Positions 35,255 through 44,303 of a stretch of 64,000 nt of DNA are shown here, one piece after another (positions within the stretch are counted from its first letter, which is position 1; every line of letters starts with the position of its first letter). The notes under the pieces were generated by a model, which was not told the origin of the DNA, ran no database searches, and saw only the letters and a program-made list of their open reading frames with translations. The translations under genes and the position numbers were made by a program. The DNA is from Anaerobacillus alkaliphilus (lineage in GTDB: Bacteria; Bacillota; Bacilli; Bacillales; Anaerobacillaceae), in assembly GCF_004116265.1 (NCBI RefSeq), contig NZ_QOUX01000046.1, positions 620,001 to 684,000 on the forward strand. The letters are read 5' to 3'.

Positions 35255-36550
35255 TTAGTTGCCAGCAGTTAGTGCAATTTGTTCTGCAATTTGATCTACT
35301 GCTTCTTGTAATACTTCAGCTACATCTTCACCATTAGAGATGAATTGTAACGCGTCTCCCATTGGAGTCCAAACTTGAGACATTTCAGGTACGTTTGGCA
35401 TTGGCTCAGCAAATTCAGCTTGAGCAAGGATACCATTTCTTAACTCATCTTCAATTGTTACGTCAGTACGAGCAGGAATTTCTCCAGCAACGTTGAAGTA
35501 ATGTTCGCCGTTAGTAGCATTTGTAATGAATAGAGCTAAATCAGTAGCCCAATATTTGTTTTCGCTATATTCAGATACGAACCAGCCTTTAACTCCAGAG
35601 AAAGAGTTTAAGTTTTTACCGTCAATTGTAGGTAAAGTCGTAACTTTTAATTTATCTCCTAAATCAGCAACGTAATCAGGGATACTCCAAGGACCAGTTA
35701 CAACAGCTCCAACTTTTCCTTGTCTAAATAAACCATTCATAACGTCTCCAGTAATACCACGAGGAATTAATCCTTCTTCAAACCAAGATTGAATTAATTG
35801 TCCACCTTGTACTGCGCCTTCGTTACCTAAACCGATATCTTCGATGTTGTATCCACCTTCAGCATCGCGACCAAATACATAGCCACCAGGACCTGCTAAG
35901 AATGGGTATGTGAAATAGAAGTTAGTTGCTTCCATTAAGAAACCATACTCATCATTTGCAGCATTAGTTAATCCTTTTGCAATTTCCACTAACTCATCCA
36001 TAGTTTGAGGAGCTTCTGGGATTAAATCTGTGTTATAGAATAAACCATAAGTCTCGATTACAGCAGGAATACCATATTGGAAACCTTCATAGCTAAGTGC
36101 TTGAATAGCTCCTTCTGGGTAACCAGCAAGCATTTCTTCAGTTACTTCTAACTCAGCAGCTAAACCTTGTAAGTGGATTGAACCTACACGGTCATGCGGA
36201 TGGAAGAATAAATCTGGCCCAAGACCAGCAGGTCCATCTAATGATAAAGCATCAAGTTGATCAAGCATTGAGAAAGGAACGATATTTACAGTAATTCCTC
36301 TTTCAGCTTCGTATTTCGCAGTGATTTCTTCGTAAGCTTGTAACTGGCTTTCTTCATCGTTAACCCACATAGTTAAGCTTTCTGGTTTTGCTGGAAGATC
36401 AGCATCAGTAGCATCATCTGTAGTAGCGTCACCTGTTTCAGCTGGTGCTGGAGTTGGCTGAGCTTCTTCACGTTGTGGTCCACAAGCAGCTAACATTAGT
36501 GAGAACACTAACATTAGTACAAGTGTAAGTAATGTTGATTTTTTAAACAT
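35255..36550 (-). CDS. malE: maltodextrin-binding lipoprotein (MalE-like)
   Basis: A 431-residue extracellular solute-binding protein of family 1. The signal peptide ends in the lipobox L-M-L-A-A-C-G-P (Cys23), then a Pro/Ala/Thr/Asp-rich linker (about residues 27-55), then the sugar-binding domains (S-L-T-M-W-V-N-D, G-A-V-V-T-G-P-W-S-I). It captures maltose or maltodextrins for MalFG. AAGGGGG precedes the ATG. First gene of the operon, behind a promoter with cre and MalR-type sites. Confidence 0.93.
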   Translation of the reverse strand: MFKKSTLLTLVLMLVFSLMLAACGPQREEAQPTPAPAETGDATTDDATDADLPAKPESLTMWVNDEESQLQAYEEITAKYEAERGITVNIVPFSMLDQLDALSLDGPAGLGPDLFFHPHDRVGSIHLQGLAAELEVTEEMLAGYPEGAIQALSYEGFQYGIPAVIETYGLFYNTDLIPEAPQTMDELVEIAKGLTNAANDEYGFLMEATNFYFTYPFLAGPGGYVFGRDAEGGYNIEDIGLGNEGAVQGGQLIQSWFEEGLIPRGITGDVMNGLFRQGKVGAVVTGPWSIPDYVADLGDKLKVTTLPTIDGKNLNSFSGVKGWFVSEYSENKYWATDLALFITNATNGEHYFNVAGEIPARTDVTIEDELRNGILAQAEFAEPMPNVPEMSQVWTPMGDALQFISNGEDVAEVLQEAVDQIAEQIALTAGN

Positions 36551-36778
36551 TTCTTATTTCCCCCTTTAATTTTTGTAAGGTTTTTAAGTATGTGAAATGA
36601 ACCGCTTACTAAATATGTCATTATTAAACGAGTCAATCCCACTGCGTTAGCCTAGGTTTAATTTATCATCATTTCTTAAAACCTATACCATAGACTTACG
36701 TGAATTTCTCGTTACCTGAATTTCTCAAATAATCATTTTGATTAACGACAATTATGTAAAGCGTTCATTAAACATCAG

Positions 36779-36790
36779 ACAAACGGTTGC
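36779..36790. promoter_or_regulatory. candidate MalR operator in the malE leader
   Basis: ACAAACGGTTGC differs at one position from the palindromic GCAAACGGTTGC found before the chemoreceptor gene (38677-38688). It lies about 65 bp downstream of the predicted malE start point, where a bound LacI-type repressor would act as a roadblock. Confidence 0.55.
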
Positions 36791-36829
36791 GCAAATCTTC
36801 AAAAGAAAAGCAAGCTACTCAAAAATCTA

Positions 36830-36889
36830 TGAAATCGCTTGCATGATCTTTCTTTAACTTTATTATACTATGCCCAAATCAGATTACAA
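36830..36889 (-). promoter_or_regulatory. malE promoter with a downstream cre site
   Basis: On the minus strand TTGTAA (36884-36889) and TATAAT (36862-36867) are separated by 16 bp. TGAAATCGCTTGCA at 36830-36843 matches the cre consensus at 13 of 14 positions, just after the expected start point. The rest of the 372-bp gap between malE and the chemoreceptor gene is a leader of about 300 nt containing the MalR-type site; a weaker second promoter (TTGACT near 36632) may lie closer to malE. Confidence 0.65.
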
Positions 36890-36922
36890 GTATTTTTTAA
36901 GGAACTTTGTTAAAAATTCTTG

Positions 36923-38650
36923 TCAATCTAGGTGTCTCTCATTTTTAAGTAGTGCAATCGTCCTCATAAGATCATTTGCAGTCAATTGCAAACGTTGAAC
37001 TAACTCGTCCATTTCAATCATATTTTGATCCTGCACCGAAATATCCTGCAAGATAATTTCTGTTTGGTTTGATAAAGTCGAAGTTGTTTCCGCTAACTCT
37101 AATATTGAATGAGCAACTTCATTAATACCACCAGAGATCCCCTCAATTGCACTAGTAATCTCTGTATTTTGAGTGTTTAAATTCCTAGTATTTTTAGAGA
37201 TATCATAAAAAGTTATGGTGATATCGTTAGCTACTTTTTCCGCATTATTAAACAGGTCATGAAAGACCTGAAATTTCTGAACTACATTAGAAGTATCTTC
37301 CCGGATTAATCCTATCACTTCTTTTGTTTTTTCTGAAAATTGATTTGTCTGGGTCGATAGCTTTCGAATTTCACTAGCAACAACTGCAAAACCTTTTCCT
37401 TTGTCTCCTGCTCGAGCTGCTTCTATTGAAGCATTTAACGCAAGTAAATTTGTCTGACTTGTGATTTCGTCGATCCCTAGTAGGAACTTAGAAATATGTT
37501 CGAGCCTTTCAACAACACTGCTTATTACAGGAACTAATGAGTTCATTTCTTCAGAGACTTCATTTATGGACTTATTTAAATTTGTTACACTCTTAACCCC
37601 ATCATTTGCCTCTTTGTTCGTTTGTTCCATATTTCTTTGGATAATATCTGAAGCCACTGCTATCTCATCGGAACTAGCCGAAACTTCTTCAGTTACTGAT
37701 GAAATTGAATTTGTATGATCAACTTGCCCTGACACTTGTTGATGGATCTCACTAATTAGGTTTTTAATATTAGTTGATGCTGCTACATTGCTATTTGAAT
37801 AAACTATAAGATTTTTTGTGGAATTGTAGACTAAATCTGCAGCAGCTACATTTTTCTCAATCGTATTATTAATAGTCTTTCCTAAGTCTTCTAGAGAAGC
37901 ATCAATAAAAGCAAATTCGTCTTTTCGTTTAGTTAAACTTCTATAAGAATAATTTCCTTGCTTGTATGCTTGGATACGTTGAACTATTAACTTAACGCCA
38001 CTATTTATATTTCTTCCAAAGATAATGACAATAAAAACTGAAAAAATAATAGAAACAACGATACTTGTTAGTAGTGTTTGGTTACTTTGCTGTAAGGATT
38101 GTAAAAGGCTTTCTTCAGAAGCTTTTTTCATACCCATGAAGTGGTTAATGACACGATCATTTACGTTAGCTGTTGTATTTTCATTTCTCGAAACGATAGG
38201 AGTAATTCGATTTTTTATTCTTTCGATTTCTTCACCTACAAACATTTTTGAGAAATGATTTTCAGCTATGTCATTATAAGAAATTAGAACTTCTTCCAAA
38301 CGAAGAAGATGATTACTTAGTTCGTCAACACTTTGGAAATAGGGAACTATTTTAATAAATTGCTCATTTGCTTCTTTTAAGCGATCATTTAGCTTATTTA
38401 CATTAGCCTTAGAGTAGCCGCTAGTAATTAATTCATAGTTATTAATCGCAATTGCACTCATTAAATGTATGTAATGATTATAATCTTCTTGGACAACGTC
38501 TATCTCCTTAAAATCATTAAACTGACCTATAACCTTATTGTTATTGTAATAGATGAACACCCCTGAACTCACAATGACAAAGATTAATAGAAAATTTAAT
38601 AAAAACAACTTGTGGATGACCTTTACTGTGCGCTTTCCTTTTTGCTTCAT
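36923..38650 (-). CDS. methyl-accepting chemotaxis protein
   Basis: A chemoreceptor of about 575 residues. A helix near residues 13-35, an extracytoplasmic four-helix-type domain, a second helix near residue 200, a HAMP segment, and the cytoplasmic signalling domain with the invariant hairpin tip ([19 protein letters not shown]). GGAGG lies 7 bases before ATG 38650; the longer frame to 38791 lacks a ribosome site and runs through the promoter and operator. The MalR-type operator and cre before it suggest co-regulation with maltodextrin uptake. Confidence 0.92.
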   Translation of the reverse strand: MKQKGKRTVKVIHKLFLLNFLLIFVIVSSGVFIYYNNNKVIGQFNDFKEIDVVQEDYNHYIHLMSAIAINNYELITSGYSKANVNKLNDRLKEANEQFIKIVPYFQSVDELSNHLLRLEEVLISYNDIAENHFSKMFVGEEIERIKNRITPIVSRNENTTANVNDRVINHFMGMKKASEESLLQSLQQSNQTLLTSIVVSIIFSVFIVIIFGRNINSGVKLIVQRIQAYKQGNYSYRSLTKRKDEFAFIDASLEDLGKTINNTIEKNVAAADLVYNSTKNLIVYSNSNVAASTNIKNLISEIHQQVSGQVDHTNSISSVTEEVSASSDEIAVASDIIQRNMEQTNKEANDGVKSVTNLNKSINEVSEEMNSLVPVISSVVERLEHISKFLLGIDEITSQTNLLALNASIEAARAGDKGKGFAVVASEIRKLSTQTNQFSEKTKEVIGLIREDTSNVVQKFQVFHDLFNNAEKVANDITITFYDISKNTRNLNTQNTEITSAIEGISGGINEVAHSILELAETTSTLSNQTEIILQDISVQDQNMIEMDELVQRLQLTANDLMRTIALLKNERHLD

Positions 38651-38676
38651 AGACATTCCTCCGAATATTAAATTGC

Positions 38677-38731
38677 GCAAACGGTTGCAGTTATACACCT
38701 CTATTTTACCGTAAATTAAAAGCGCTTCCAA
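38677..38731 (-). promoter_or_regulatory. chemoreceptor promoter with MalR-type operator and cre
   Basis: On the minus strand TTGGAA (38726-38731) and TAAAAT (38703-38708) are exactly 17 bp apart. TAAAAGCGCTTCCA (38717-38730) matches the cre consensus at 13 of 14 positions and overlaps the -35 and spacer. GCAAACGGTTGC (38677-38688), a LacI-family-type palindrome, lies just downstream of the start point. Confidence 0.65.
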
Positions 38732-38777
38732 TAGTTTTCTTGCAAGAAAACGCAAAGATAGGACTAAAGATTTAGTA

Positions 38778-39650
38778 TTATCTACCCTCACGCTTTACTA
38801 ATCTACGATATTCCATTGCTGTAATTCCTTCCACTTTTTTAAAAAGTCTAGAAAAGTAGGTGCTATCGGATATCCCTACTTGCTTAGCAATCGCTTCTAG
38901 TTTTTCATTTGTTGTTGAAAGTAGTTGTTTTGCTACGGAAAGCCGATAGAAGTTTAAGTATTGCATTGGAGTAACTCCAATTGTTTTTTGCATGCATCGA
39001 GTAATATAGTCTGGATGAAACAATAGCTCTTTTGAGATAGTCTCCATTTTAATCTTGTCGTTTTTATAATGAGTTTGGATAAACGTTATTGTTTGTTTTG
39101 TCACTTGTTCAGCGCTCGATGGAATCCTAATGGAATCAGATTGCAATTGTAAAATAAGCTCCTGAAACACAATTTGTTCCTTCAACCGTTTTTCAGGAGT
39201 ATTGGCTTCGTTTAAAGAATACAGACGTTCAATTTCATGGAAGATAAACTCCTTACTTCCTATCTTTCCATATCGTGGTAAATGAAATGTATGCTTTGCA
39301 GGTTCCGTATACGTCCTATCCTGCTTTACAATCAACCCCCAGTTAATATCAGAAAGGTTTTTCAATTCATATGGAACCTCTAGTTGAAAATGGATCCAAT
39401 AGTAAGAGGTATCTGTTTGGCAAGGCTGATAGCTAGCATGTTCAAATCCCGGAACGAGAATTAAATACTCTCCTTCCTTCACATCGTATTTTTCGTCATT
39501 TTCAATCATGTAAATACAACCCTTTTTTACAATTAAGATATCGAACACTGAAAAAACCCTCTTCATGTGTTTCTTACCTTTTTTAAAATAATCCTCACCA
39601 CCAGTTATATAGGTAGGAAAAGGTGGTACTTGAAATGTTAGCGTATTCAT
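38778..39650 (-). CDS. AraC-family transcriptional regulator
   Basis: A 290-residue regulator with an N-terminal cupin-like ligand domain ([12 protein letters not shown]) and two C-terminal helix-turn-helix motifs ending in [17 protein letters not shown]. This architecture is typical of sugar-responsive activators. It lies upstream of the chemoreceptor gene on the same strand and diverges from the MATE gene. AAAGGAGAG precedes the ATG. The effector is unknown. Confidence 0.9.
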   Translation of the reverse strand: MNTLTFQVPPFPTYITGGEDYFKKGKKHMKRVFSVFDILIVKKGCIYMIENDEKYDVKEGEYLILVPGFEHASYQPCQTDTSYYWIHFQLEVPYELKNLSDINWGLIVKQDRTYTEPAKHTFHLPRYGKIGSKEFIFHEIERLYSLNEANTPEKRLKEQIVFQELILQLQSDSIRIPSSAEQVTKQTITFIQTHYKNDKIKMETISKELLFHPDYITRCMQKTIGVTPMQYLNFYRLSVAKQLLSTTNEKLEAIAKQVGISDSTYFSRLFKKVEGITAMEYRRLVKREGR

Positions 39651-39803
39651 AAATTCTCTCCTTTATTATAGGTCGTAAAAGTCCAATAATAATCGATATT
39701 ATATCTTTAAATCAGGTAAAAAAACCTTTACAATAAGAATACTTCAAAATTCGATTTTGTCCAATTTTAAAGGTAAATTTCGGTAAATAAAGTGAGGAAT
39801 ACT

Positions 39804-41171
39804 ATGACTGTTAAATCAAAAAAAGCTGCTAAGTTAACTTTATTTGCGCTAACATGGCCTATTTTTATTGAAATCTTTTTACACATGCTAATGGGTAATG
39901 CAGATACTCTGATGCTTAGTCAGTATGATGACAATGCCGTTGCTTCTGTTGGAGTATCCAATCAGCTAATTAATGTCATAATTGTTATGTTTGGTTTTAT
40001 TGCGACTGGAACTAGTATCTTAATTGCTCAATACATCGGTGCAAAACAAGAACAAGATGCAAATAAGATAGCTGTCGTTTCTATCATAGCAAATCTAATT
40101 TTTGGTGTACTATTAAGTTTTATCCTGTTTATTTTTGCTCCTTCTATTCTAAAAGCAATGAATATACCAGCCGAATTAATGGATAATTCGTTAATATACT
40201 TGCGTATTGTCGGTGGGTTTGCTTTTATCCAAGCGTTAATTATGACTGTCGCTGCAATTATTCGTAGTCATGGGTTCACGAAAGATGCCATGTATGTAAC
40301 AATCGGTATGAATTTTATTAACGTAATTGGTAACTACTTATTTATCTTTGGTCCTTTTGGACTTCCAGTCTTGGGGGTTACAGGGGTAGCGATATCGACG
40401 ACTATTAGCCGTTGTATTGGTCTAATAGCGATGTTCGCAGTCTTGCGTTACCGGATCAAAGGACAGTTGCCATACTCATTTCTTTTTAAAGCCTTTCCTA
40501 AAGTTGAACTTAAGAAACTATTAAAAATTGGCATTCCGTCAGCTGGCGAGCATTTATCGTATAACACATCACAAATAGCTATTACTTATTTTATTGCTTC
40601 AATGGGAACAATCGCTTTGACAACTAAGGTTTATACACAAAATATTATGATGTTTATTTTGTTATTTTCAATTGCTATTGGTCAAGGTACTCAAATCTTA
40701 ATTGGCCACTATGTAGGAGCTGAAAAGTTAGAGGAAGCTTACCACCGTTGCTTAAAAAGTTTAAAAATAGCAATTTTTGTTTCCTTAGGAATGGGCGTTC
40801 TTTTTAGTATATTTAGTAGACCCTTTTTAGGTATATTTACTGATAATCCTGATATTATTAGTTTAGGTTTCACACTAATTTTACTAACAATTATACTTGA
40901 ACCTGGAAGAGCTTTTAACCTAGTAGTAATTAATTGTCTTAGGGCTGCTGGTGACGTGAAGTACCCTGTCTATGTAGGCATTTTGTCCATGTGGGGTGTG
41001 GCAGTTACTTTATCTTATATTCTAGGCGTAGTTTTTGGATTAGGGCTAATAGGGGTTTGGATCGCATTTATCGTTGACGAATGGCTAAGAGGGTTGTTGA
41101 TGTTAAGAAGATGGAAATCAAGAAAATGGGTAGAGATGTCATTTGTCTCAACTAAATCTGAGGCTTCCTAA
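39804..41171 (+). CDS. MATE-family efflux transporter
   Basis: A 455-residue, 12-helix cation antiporter of the MATE family in two homologous halves, with the N-terminal W-P-I-F-I-E-I-F-L and N-A-D-T-L-M-L-S motifs. Members export drugs or metabolites against Na+ or H+. GAGG stands 6 bases before ATG 39804; the GTG at 39792 is part of the ribosome site. A terminator follows. Confidence 0.9.
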   Translation: MTVKSKKAAKLTLFALTWPIFIEIFLHMLMGNADTLMLSQYDDNAVASVGVSNQLINVIIVMFGFIATGTSILIAQYIGAKQEQDANKIAVVSIIANLIFGVLLSFILFIFAPSILKAMNIPAELMDNSLIYLRIVGGFAFIQALIMTVAAIIRSHGFTKDAMYVTIGMNFINVIGNYLFIFGPFGLPVLGVTGVAISTTISRCIGLIAMFAVLRYRIKGQLPYSFLFKAFPKVELKKLLKIGIPSAGEHLSYNTSQIAITYFIASMGTIALTTKVYTQNIMMFILLFSIAIGQGTQILIGHYVGAEKLEEAYHRCLKSLKIAIFVSLGMGVLFSIFSRPFLGIFTDNPDIISLGFTLILLTIILEPGRAFNLVVINCLRAAGDVKYPVYVGILSMWGVAVTLSYILGVVFGLGLIGVWIAFIVDEWLRGLLMLRRWKSRKWVEMSFVSTKSEAS

Positions 41172-41190
41172 AAGTTATCAATGATATACC

Positions 41191-41222
41191 AAAAGGCACT
41201 CTCAAAAATGAGGGTGCTTTTT
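41191..41222. terminator. bidirectional terminator
   Basis: A 13-bp stem including G:U pairs (AAAAGGCACTCTC / GAGGGTGCTTTTT) with a 6-nt loop, between the convergent MATE and RpiR genes. Confidence 0.85.
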
Positions 41223-41230
41223 ACTAAATA

Positions 41231-42085
41231 CTATTCATGAAACACGTTAAAGTTTTCCCATAACCCTTCTAAATCTTGAAGTCGTTTTTCCACTTTTACT
41301 TGCTCAGCTCTTGTAACTGCCGTAATTAAAGCGTTAACAATACTAAATGGAGCAGATAGCGAGTCAATAAAAGAATTTATTGTAGTAGATGCAACTAAGG
41401 CTCGGTCAGCATATGGGACTAGTGGAGAAAGTAAATGGTCAGTAATCACAACCGTTTTGGCGTTTCTTTGTTTTACAAACTTTAAGACATCAACCGTCCT
41501 TTTTGTATATCTTGAAAATCCAAAACCAATCACTAGATCCTCACTTTTAATGTCTAACAAGTGTTCAGAAACACCATCGGCTTGACGAATTAATTCTGTA
41601 TTTTGTAGAACAAGATCTAAGTAAAATTCTAAAAATAACCCTAAACTAGCAGCACTCCGATACGCAATAATGTAAATACGTTTGGCATTTCGAATATCCT
41701 CTACAGCCTTTTCAAACACTTCTATATCAATTTGTTTTAATGTCACTTTTAGATTTTGTATATCATCATTCAAGATTTCTCTAACAACATTTTCATTTTT
41801 TTCTTCTATATCTGTAGTGCTCGCAAACACATCCGCAGCAGTCCACTTTCGTTGAATAGCTTCTTGTAAATGACGTTGAAAGTCAGGATACCCTTCATAG
41901 TTTAAAAATACAGCAAACCTTATAACCGTTGCTTCACCAACCCCAACAAGTTTAGCAAGCTTTGATGCAGTTAAAAATGCCACTTTATCTGAATGTTCAA
42001 TTAGGTAGTTAGCAATTTTTTTATGTGATTTACTCATTTGTTCTCGATTGTCAATAATTCTCCGATAGACATCACTTGTATACAT
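41231..42085 (-). CDS. MurR/RpiR-family transcriptional regulator
   Basis: About 284 residues: an N-terminal RpiR helix-turn-helix (I-A-N-Y-L-I-E-H-S, then V-G-V-G-E-A-T-V-I-R-F) and a C-terminal SIS (sugar isomerase) domain (A-K-R-I-Y-I-I-A-Y-R-S-A-A). Such proteins sense phosphosugars. The ribosome site is weak (GGGG-CAGTGATTGGTG before ATG 42085). It diverges from the KamA-family gene with about 280 bp between them, so it could act on that promoter; no sugar genes adjoin it. Confidence 0.88.
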   Translation of the reverse strand: MYTSDVYRRIIDNREQMSKSHKKIANYLIEHSDKVAFLTASKLAKLVGVGEATVIRFAVFLNYEGYPDFQRHLQEAIQRKWTAADVFASTTDIEEKNENVVREILNDDIQNLKVTLKQIDIEVFEKAVEDIRNAKRIYIIAYRSAASLGLFLEFYLDLVLQNTELIRQADGVSEHLLDIKSEDLVIGFGFSRYTKRTVDVLKFVKQRNAKTVVITDHLLSPLVPYADRALVASTTINSFIDSLSAPFSIVNALITAVTRAEQVKVEKRLQDLEGLWENFNVFHE

Positions 42086-42304
42086 CACCAATCACTGCCC
42101 CGCTTTTTATATAGTTCTCCGACCAAACCTCACCTTATTGGCAAAATATTCTTTAAATCATCTTACACTATTAAACAAGCAAAATCTATTTATGAAAGAA
42201 TTATTTCATCAATTACATTATAAGAATGATTAATTTCACGAAAGATCTAGTAAAACGAAGAATTCCCTTCATTTATTTTTATATTTAAAAGAATAACTCC
42301 ATTT

Positions 42305-42334
42305 TTGACCTTTTTTGGTCATTTTTGCTATAAT
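42305..42334 (+). promoter_or_regulatory. promoter of the KamA-family gene with an overlapping inverted repeat
   Basis: TTGACC (42305-42310) and a perfect TATAAT (42329-42334) are 18 bp apart. TGACC-N6-GGTCA (42306-42321) is an inverted repeat covering the -35 box and could be an operator. Confidence 0.65.
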
Positions 42335-42367
42335 TAATTATAGATTAGTAGAAAAGGAGCTGATGAT

Positions 42368-43540
42368 ATGGCAATGCCTAAATATGTTACTAATATTGAC
42401 AAGATTGAAGGTATTCCAGCTGCAGAAAGAGAAACACTAAAAAAAATTACCGATAAATATGTTTTTCGTGTCAATGACTATTATTTAAGTTTAATTGATT
42501 GGAATGATCCGAACGATCCCATCCGCAAGCTAGTTATACCAAACGAAGGAGAGCTTGCAGAATATGGACGCTGGGATGCTTCCGATGAAGCAACGAATTA
42601 TGTTGTACCTGGTTGCCAGCACAAATATGGAACAACTGCTTTACTGATTGTTTCTGAAGTATGTGGTGCATATTGTCGGTACTGCTTTAGGAAACGATTG
42701 TTCCGTAACGATATCAAAGAAGCAATGAGCGATGTTAATCCAGGTATTGAATATATCGCCAAGACTCCAGAGATAAATAATGTATTGCTTACCGGTGGTG
42801 ACTCTTTAATCCTAGCTACAAAAAAACTAGAACAAATTATTGAACGGCTCCGTGCGATTGATCACGTGAAGATTATTCGCCTTGGCTCAAAAATGCCTGT
42901 GTTTAATCCAATGCGCATTTATGAGGACAAATCCCTTCTAGAATTAATTAAAAAATACTCCACGCCAGAAAAACGTATTTATGTCATGGCTCACATTAAC
43001 CACCCTAGAGAAATTACACCAGAAGCTATAAAAGGGTTTCAAGCCCTCCATGATGCTGGGGCAATTGTTGTCAATCAAACTCCTGTACTTAAAGGCATTA
43101 ACGATGACCCCGTTATATTATCAGAACTCTTGGATCGTTTAAGTTGGGCAGGTGTCACACCTTATTACTTCTTTATTAATAGACCGGTAGCGGGTAACAA
43201 CGATTTTGTTCTTACTCTTGAAGAAGCCTATCATATTGTTGAACAAGCAAAAGCACAGACCTCTGGCTTAGGTAAACGAGTTCGTTTATCAATGAGTCAT
43301 ACTTCTGGTAAAATTGAAATATTGGCTATTGAAGATGGCAAAGCCTACTTAAAGTATCATCAATCTCGTGATAAAGAATATGGAAAGTTCATGGTGCTAG
43401 ATTGTCCTAAAGATGCTGCATGGTTTGATGATCTACCTGGTAGCGAGAAACATTGGAAGCAACCTGAAAAGAAAACTGATAAAGTTGTCTCTGCAAACGA
43501 CTATATACAAGATAAAGAGAAAGAACTTATAGAGCAATAA
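42368..43540 (+). CDS. KamA-family radical SAM aminomutase-like protein, not a typical lysine 2,3-aminomutase
   Basis: A 390-residue radical SAM protein with the cluster motif C-G-A-Y-C-R-Y-C-F-R-K-R and a PLP lysine in H-T-S-G-K-I-E-I, placing it in the lysine 2,3-aminomutase family. It is shorter than KamA (about 470 aa or less). The two Asp residues that bind the lysine side chain in KamA are not found: Q-C-D-L-S-E-G corresponds to I-N-R-P-V-A-G (Asp to Arg), and D-A-P-G-G-G-G-K corresponds to S-M-S-H-T-S-G-K (Asp to Ser). Loss of acid and gain of Arg suggest a substrate with a side-chain carboxylate, for example glutamate; this is inference. AAAAGGAG precedes the ATG. Confidence 0.85.
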   Translation: MAMPKYVTNIDKIEGIPAAERETLKKITDKYVFRVNDYYLSLIDWNDPNDPIRKLVIPNEGELAEYGRWDASDEATNYVVPGCQHKYGTTALLIVSEVCGAYCRYCFRKRLFRNDIKEAMSDVNPGIEYIAKTPEINNVLLTGGDSLILATKKLEQIIERLRAIDHVKIIRLGSKMPVFNPMRIYEDKSLLELIKKYSTPEKRIYVMAHINHPREITPEAIKGFQALHDAGAIVVNQTPVLKGINDDPVILSELLDRLSWAGVTPYYFFINRPVAGNNDFVLTLEEAYHIVEQAKAQTSGLGKRVRLSMSHTSGKIEILAIEDGKAYLKYHQSRDKEYGKFMVLDCPKDAAWFDDLPGSEKHWKQPEKKTDKVVSANDYIQDKEKELIEQ

Positions 43541-43545
43541 CAGAG

Positions 43546-43592
43546 AAAGCGGAACACTCAGTTGCTAATTGCATTTGAGTGTTCCGCTTTTT
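43546..43592. terminator. bidirectional terminator
   Basis: A 15-bp perfect stem (arms 43546-43560 and 43576-43590) followed by TT, between the KamA-family gene and the convergent repeat-protein gene. Confidence 0.85.
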
Positions 43593-43604
43593 AAAACCTT
43601 ATGT

Positions 43605-44303
43605 TTAGTACATATTTTTGCTGTTATTATTGTTCCAATTAATTTGTATTTCTTCTAAATCATCGTCAAAGTCAGTCATTCTTGTATTTTCAGGCACTAA
43701 ATCTCCCATATGCTGTGGCATCATACCTGGTTGTTGCTCTCCCATATGCTGTGGCATCATCCCTGGTTGTTGCATTCCCATGTGCTGTGGCATCATACCT
43801 GGTTGTTGCATTCCCATATGCTGTGGCATCATACCTGGTTGTTGCTCTCCCATATGCTGTGGCATCATCCATGGTTGTTGCATTCCCATGTGCTGTGGCA
43901 TCATACCTGGTTGTTGCATTCCCATATGCTGTGGCATCATACCTGGTTGTTGCATTCCCATATGCTGTGGCATCATACCTGGTTGTTGCATTCCCATATG
44001 CTGTGGCATCATACCTGGTTGTTGCATTCCCATGTGCTGTGGCATCATACCTGGTTGTTGCATTCCCATATGCTGTGGCATCATACCTGGTTGTTGCATT
44101 CCCATGTGCTGTGGCATCATCCCTGGTTGTTGCATTCCCATATGTTGTGGCATCATCCCTGGTTGTGGCATTCCCATATGTTGTGGCATCATATCTTGTT
44201 GTTGCATCCCCATATGTTGTGGCATCATATCTTGTTGTTGCATCCCCATATATTGTGACATCATGCCTGGTGTTGGTTTACTGCTGTTACATCCGCAAGA
44301 CAT
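43605..44303 (-). CDS. Met/Gln/His-rich tandem-repeat protein
   Basis: A 232-residue protein without recognised family. A short Cys-containing head (M-S-C-G-C-N-S-S-K-P) is followed by fifteen tandem 12-residue units with consensus M-G-M-Q-Q-P-G-M-M-P-Q-H, then a 34-residue acidic, Asn-rich tail. No signal peptide or membrane helix is seen. The composition resembles repetitive spore-coat or exosporium proteins, and the dense Met and His could bind copper or other soft metals; both are inferences. The start is ATG 44303 preceded by GGGAAGGGG. A bidirectional terminator follows. Confidence 0.75.
   Translation of the reverse strand: MSCGCNSSKPTPGMMSQYMGMQQQDMMPQHMGMQQQDMMPQHMGMPQPGMMPQHMGMQQPGMMPQHMGMQQPGMMPQHMGMQQPGMMPQHMGMQQPGMMPQHMGMQQPGMMPQHMGMQQPGMMPQHMGMQQPGMMPQHMGMQQPWMMPQHMGEQQPGMMPQHMGMQQPGMMPQHMGMQQPGMMPQHMGEQQPGMMPQHMGDLVPENTRMTDFDDDLEEIQINWNNNNSKNMY
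43710..44249 (-). repeat. fifteen 36-bp tandem repeats within the repeat-protein gene
   Basis: The repeats span 540 bp, each 36 bp, in frame with the protein. Central units are nearly identical in nucleotide sequence; the units nearest the gene start (Q-Q-Q-D and P-Q-P-G variants) have diverged. The periodicity opens all other frames, producing long spurious reading frames on both strands. Confidence 0.95.

Noticed and set aside
36761-36775. Further cre site (TGTAAAGCGTTC) in the malE leader
   Set aside because: Aligned on its CG core it matches only about 10 of 14 consensus positions, clearly worse than the site at 36830-36843.
38651-38791. N-terminal extension of the chemoreceptor
   Set aside because: The stretch contains the promoter, cre and MalR-type operator; a GGAGG site points to ATG 38650, and the extension has no conserved sequence.
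43710-44249. Possible CRISPR array
   Set aside because: The repeats are contiguous 36-bp coding units without unique spacers, and no cas genes are nearby.
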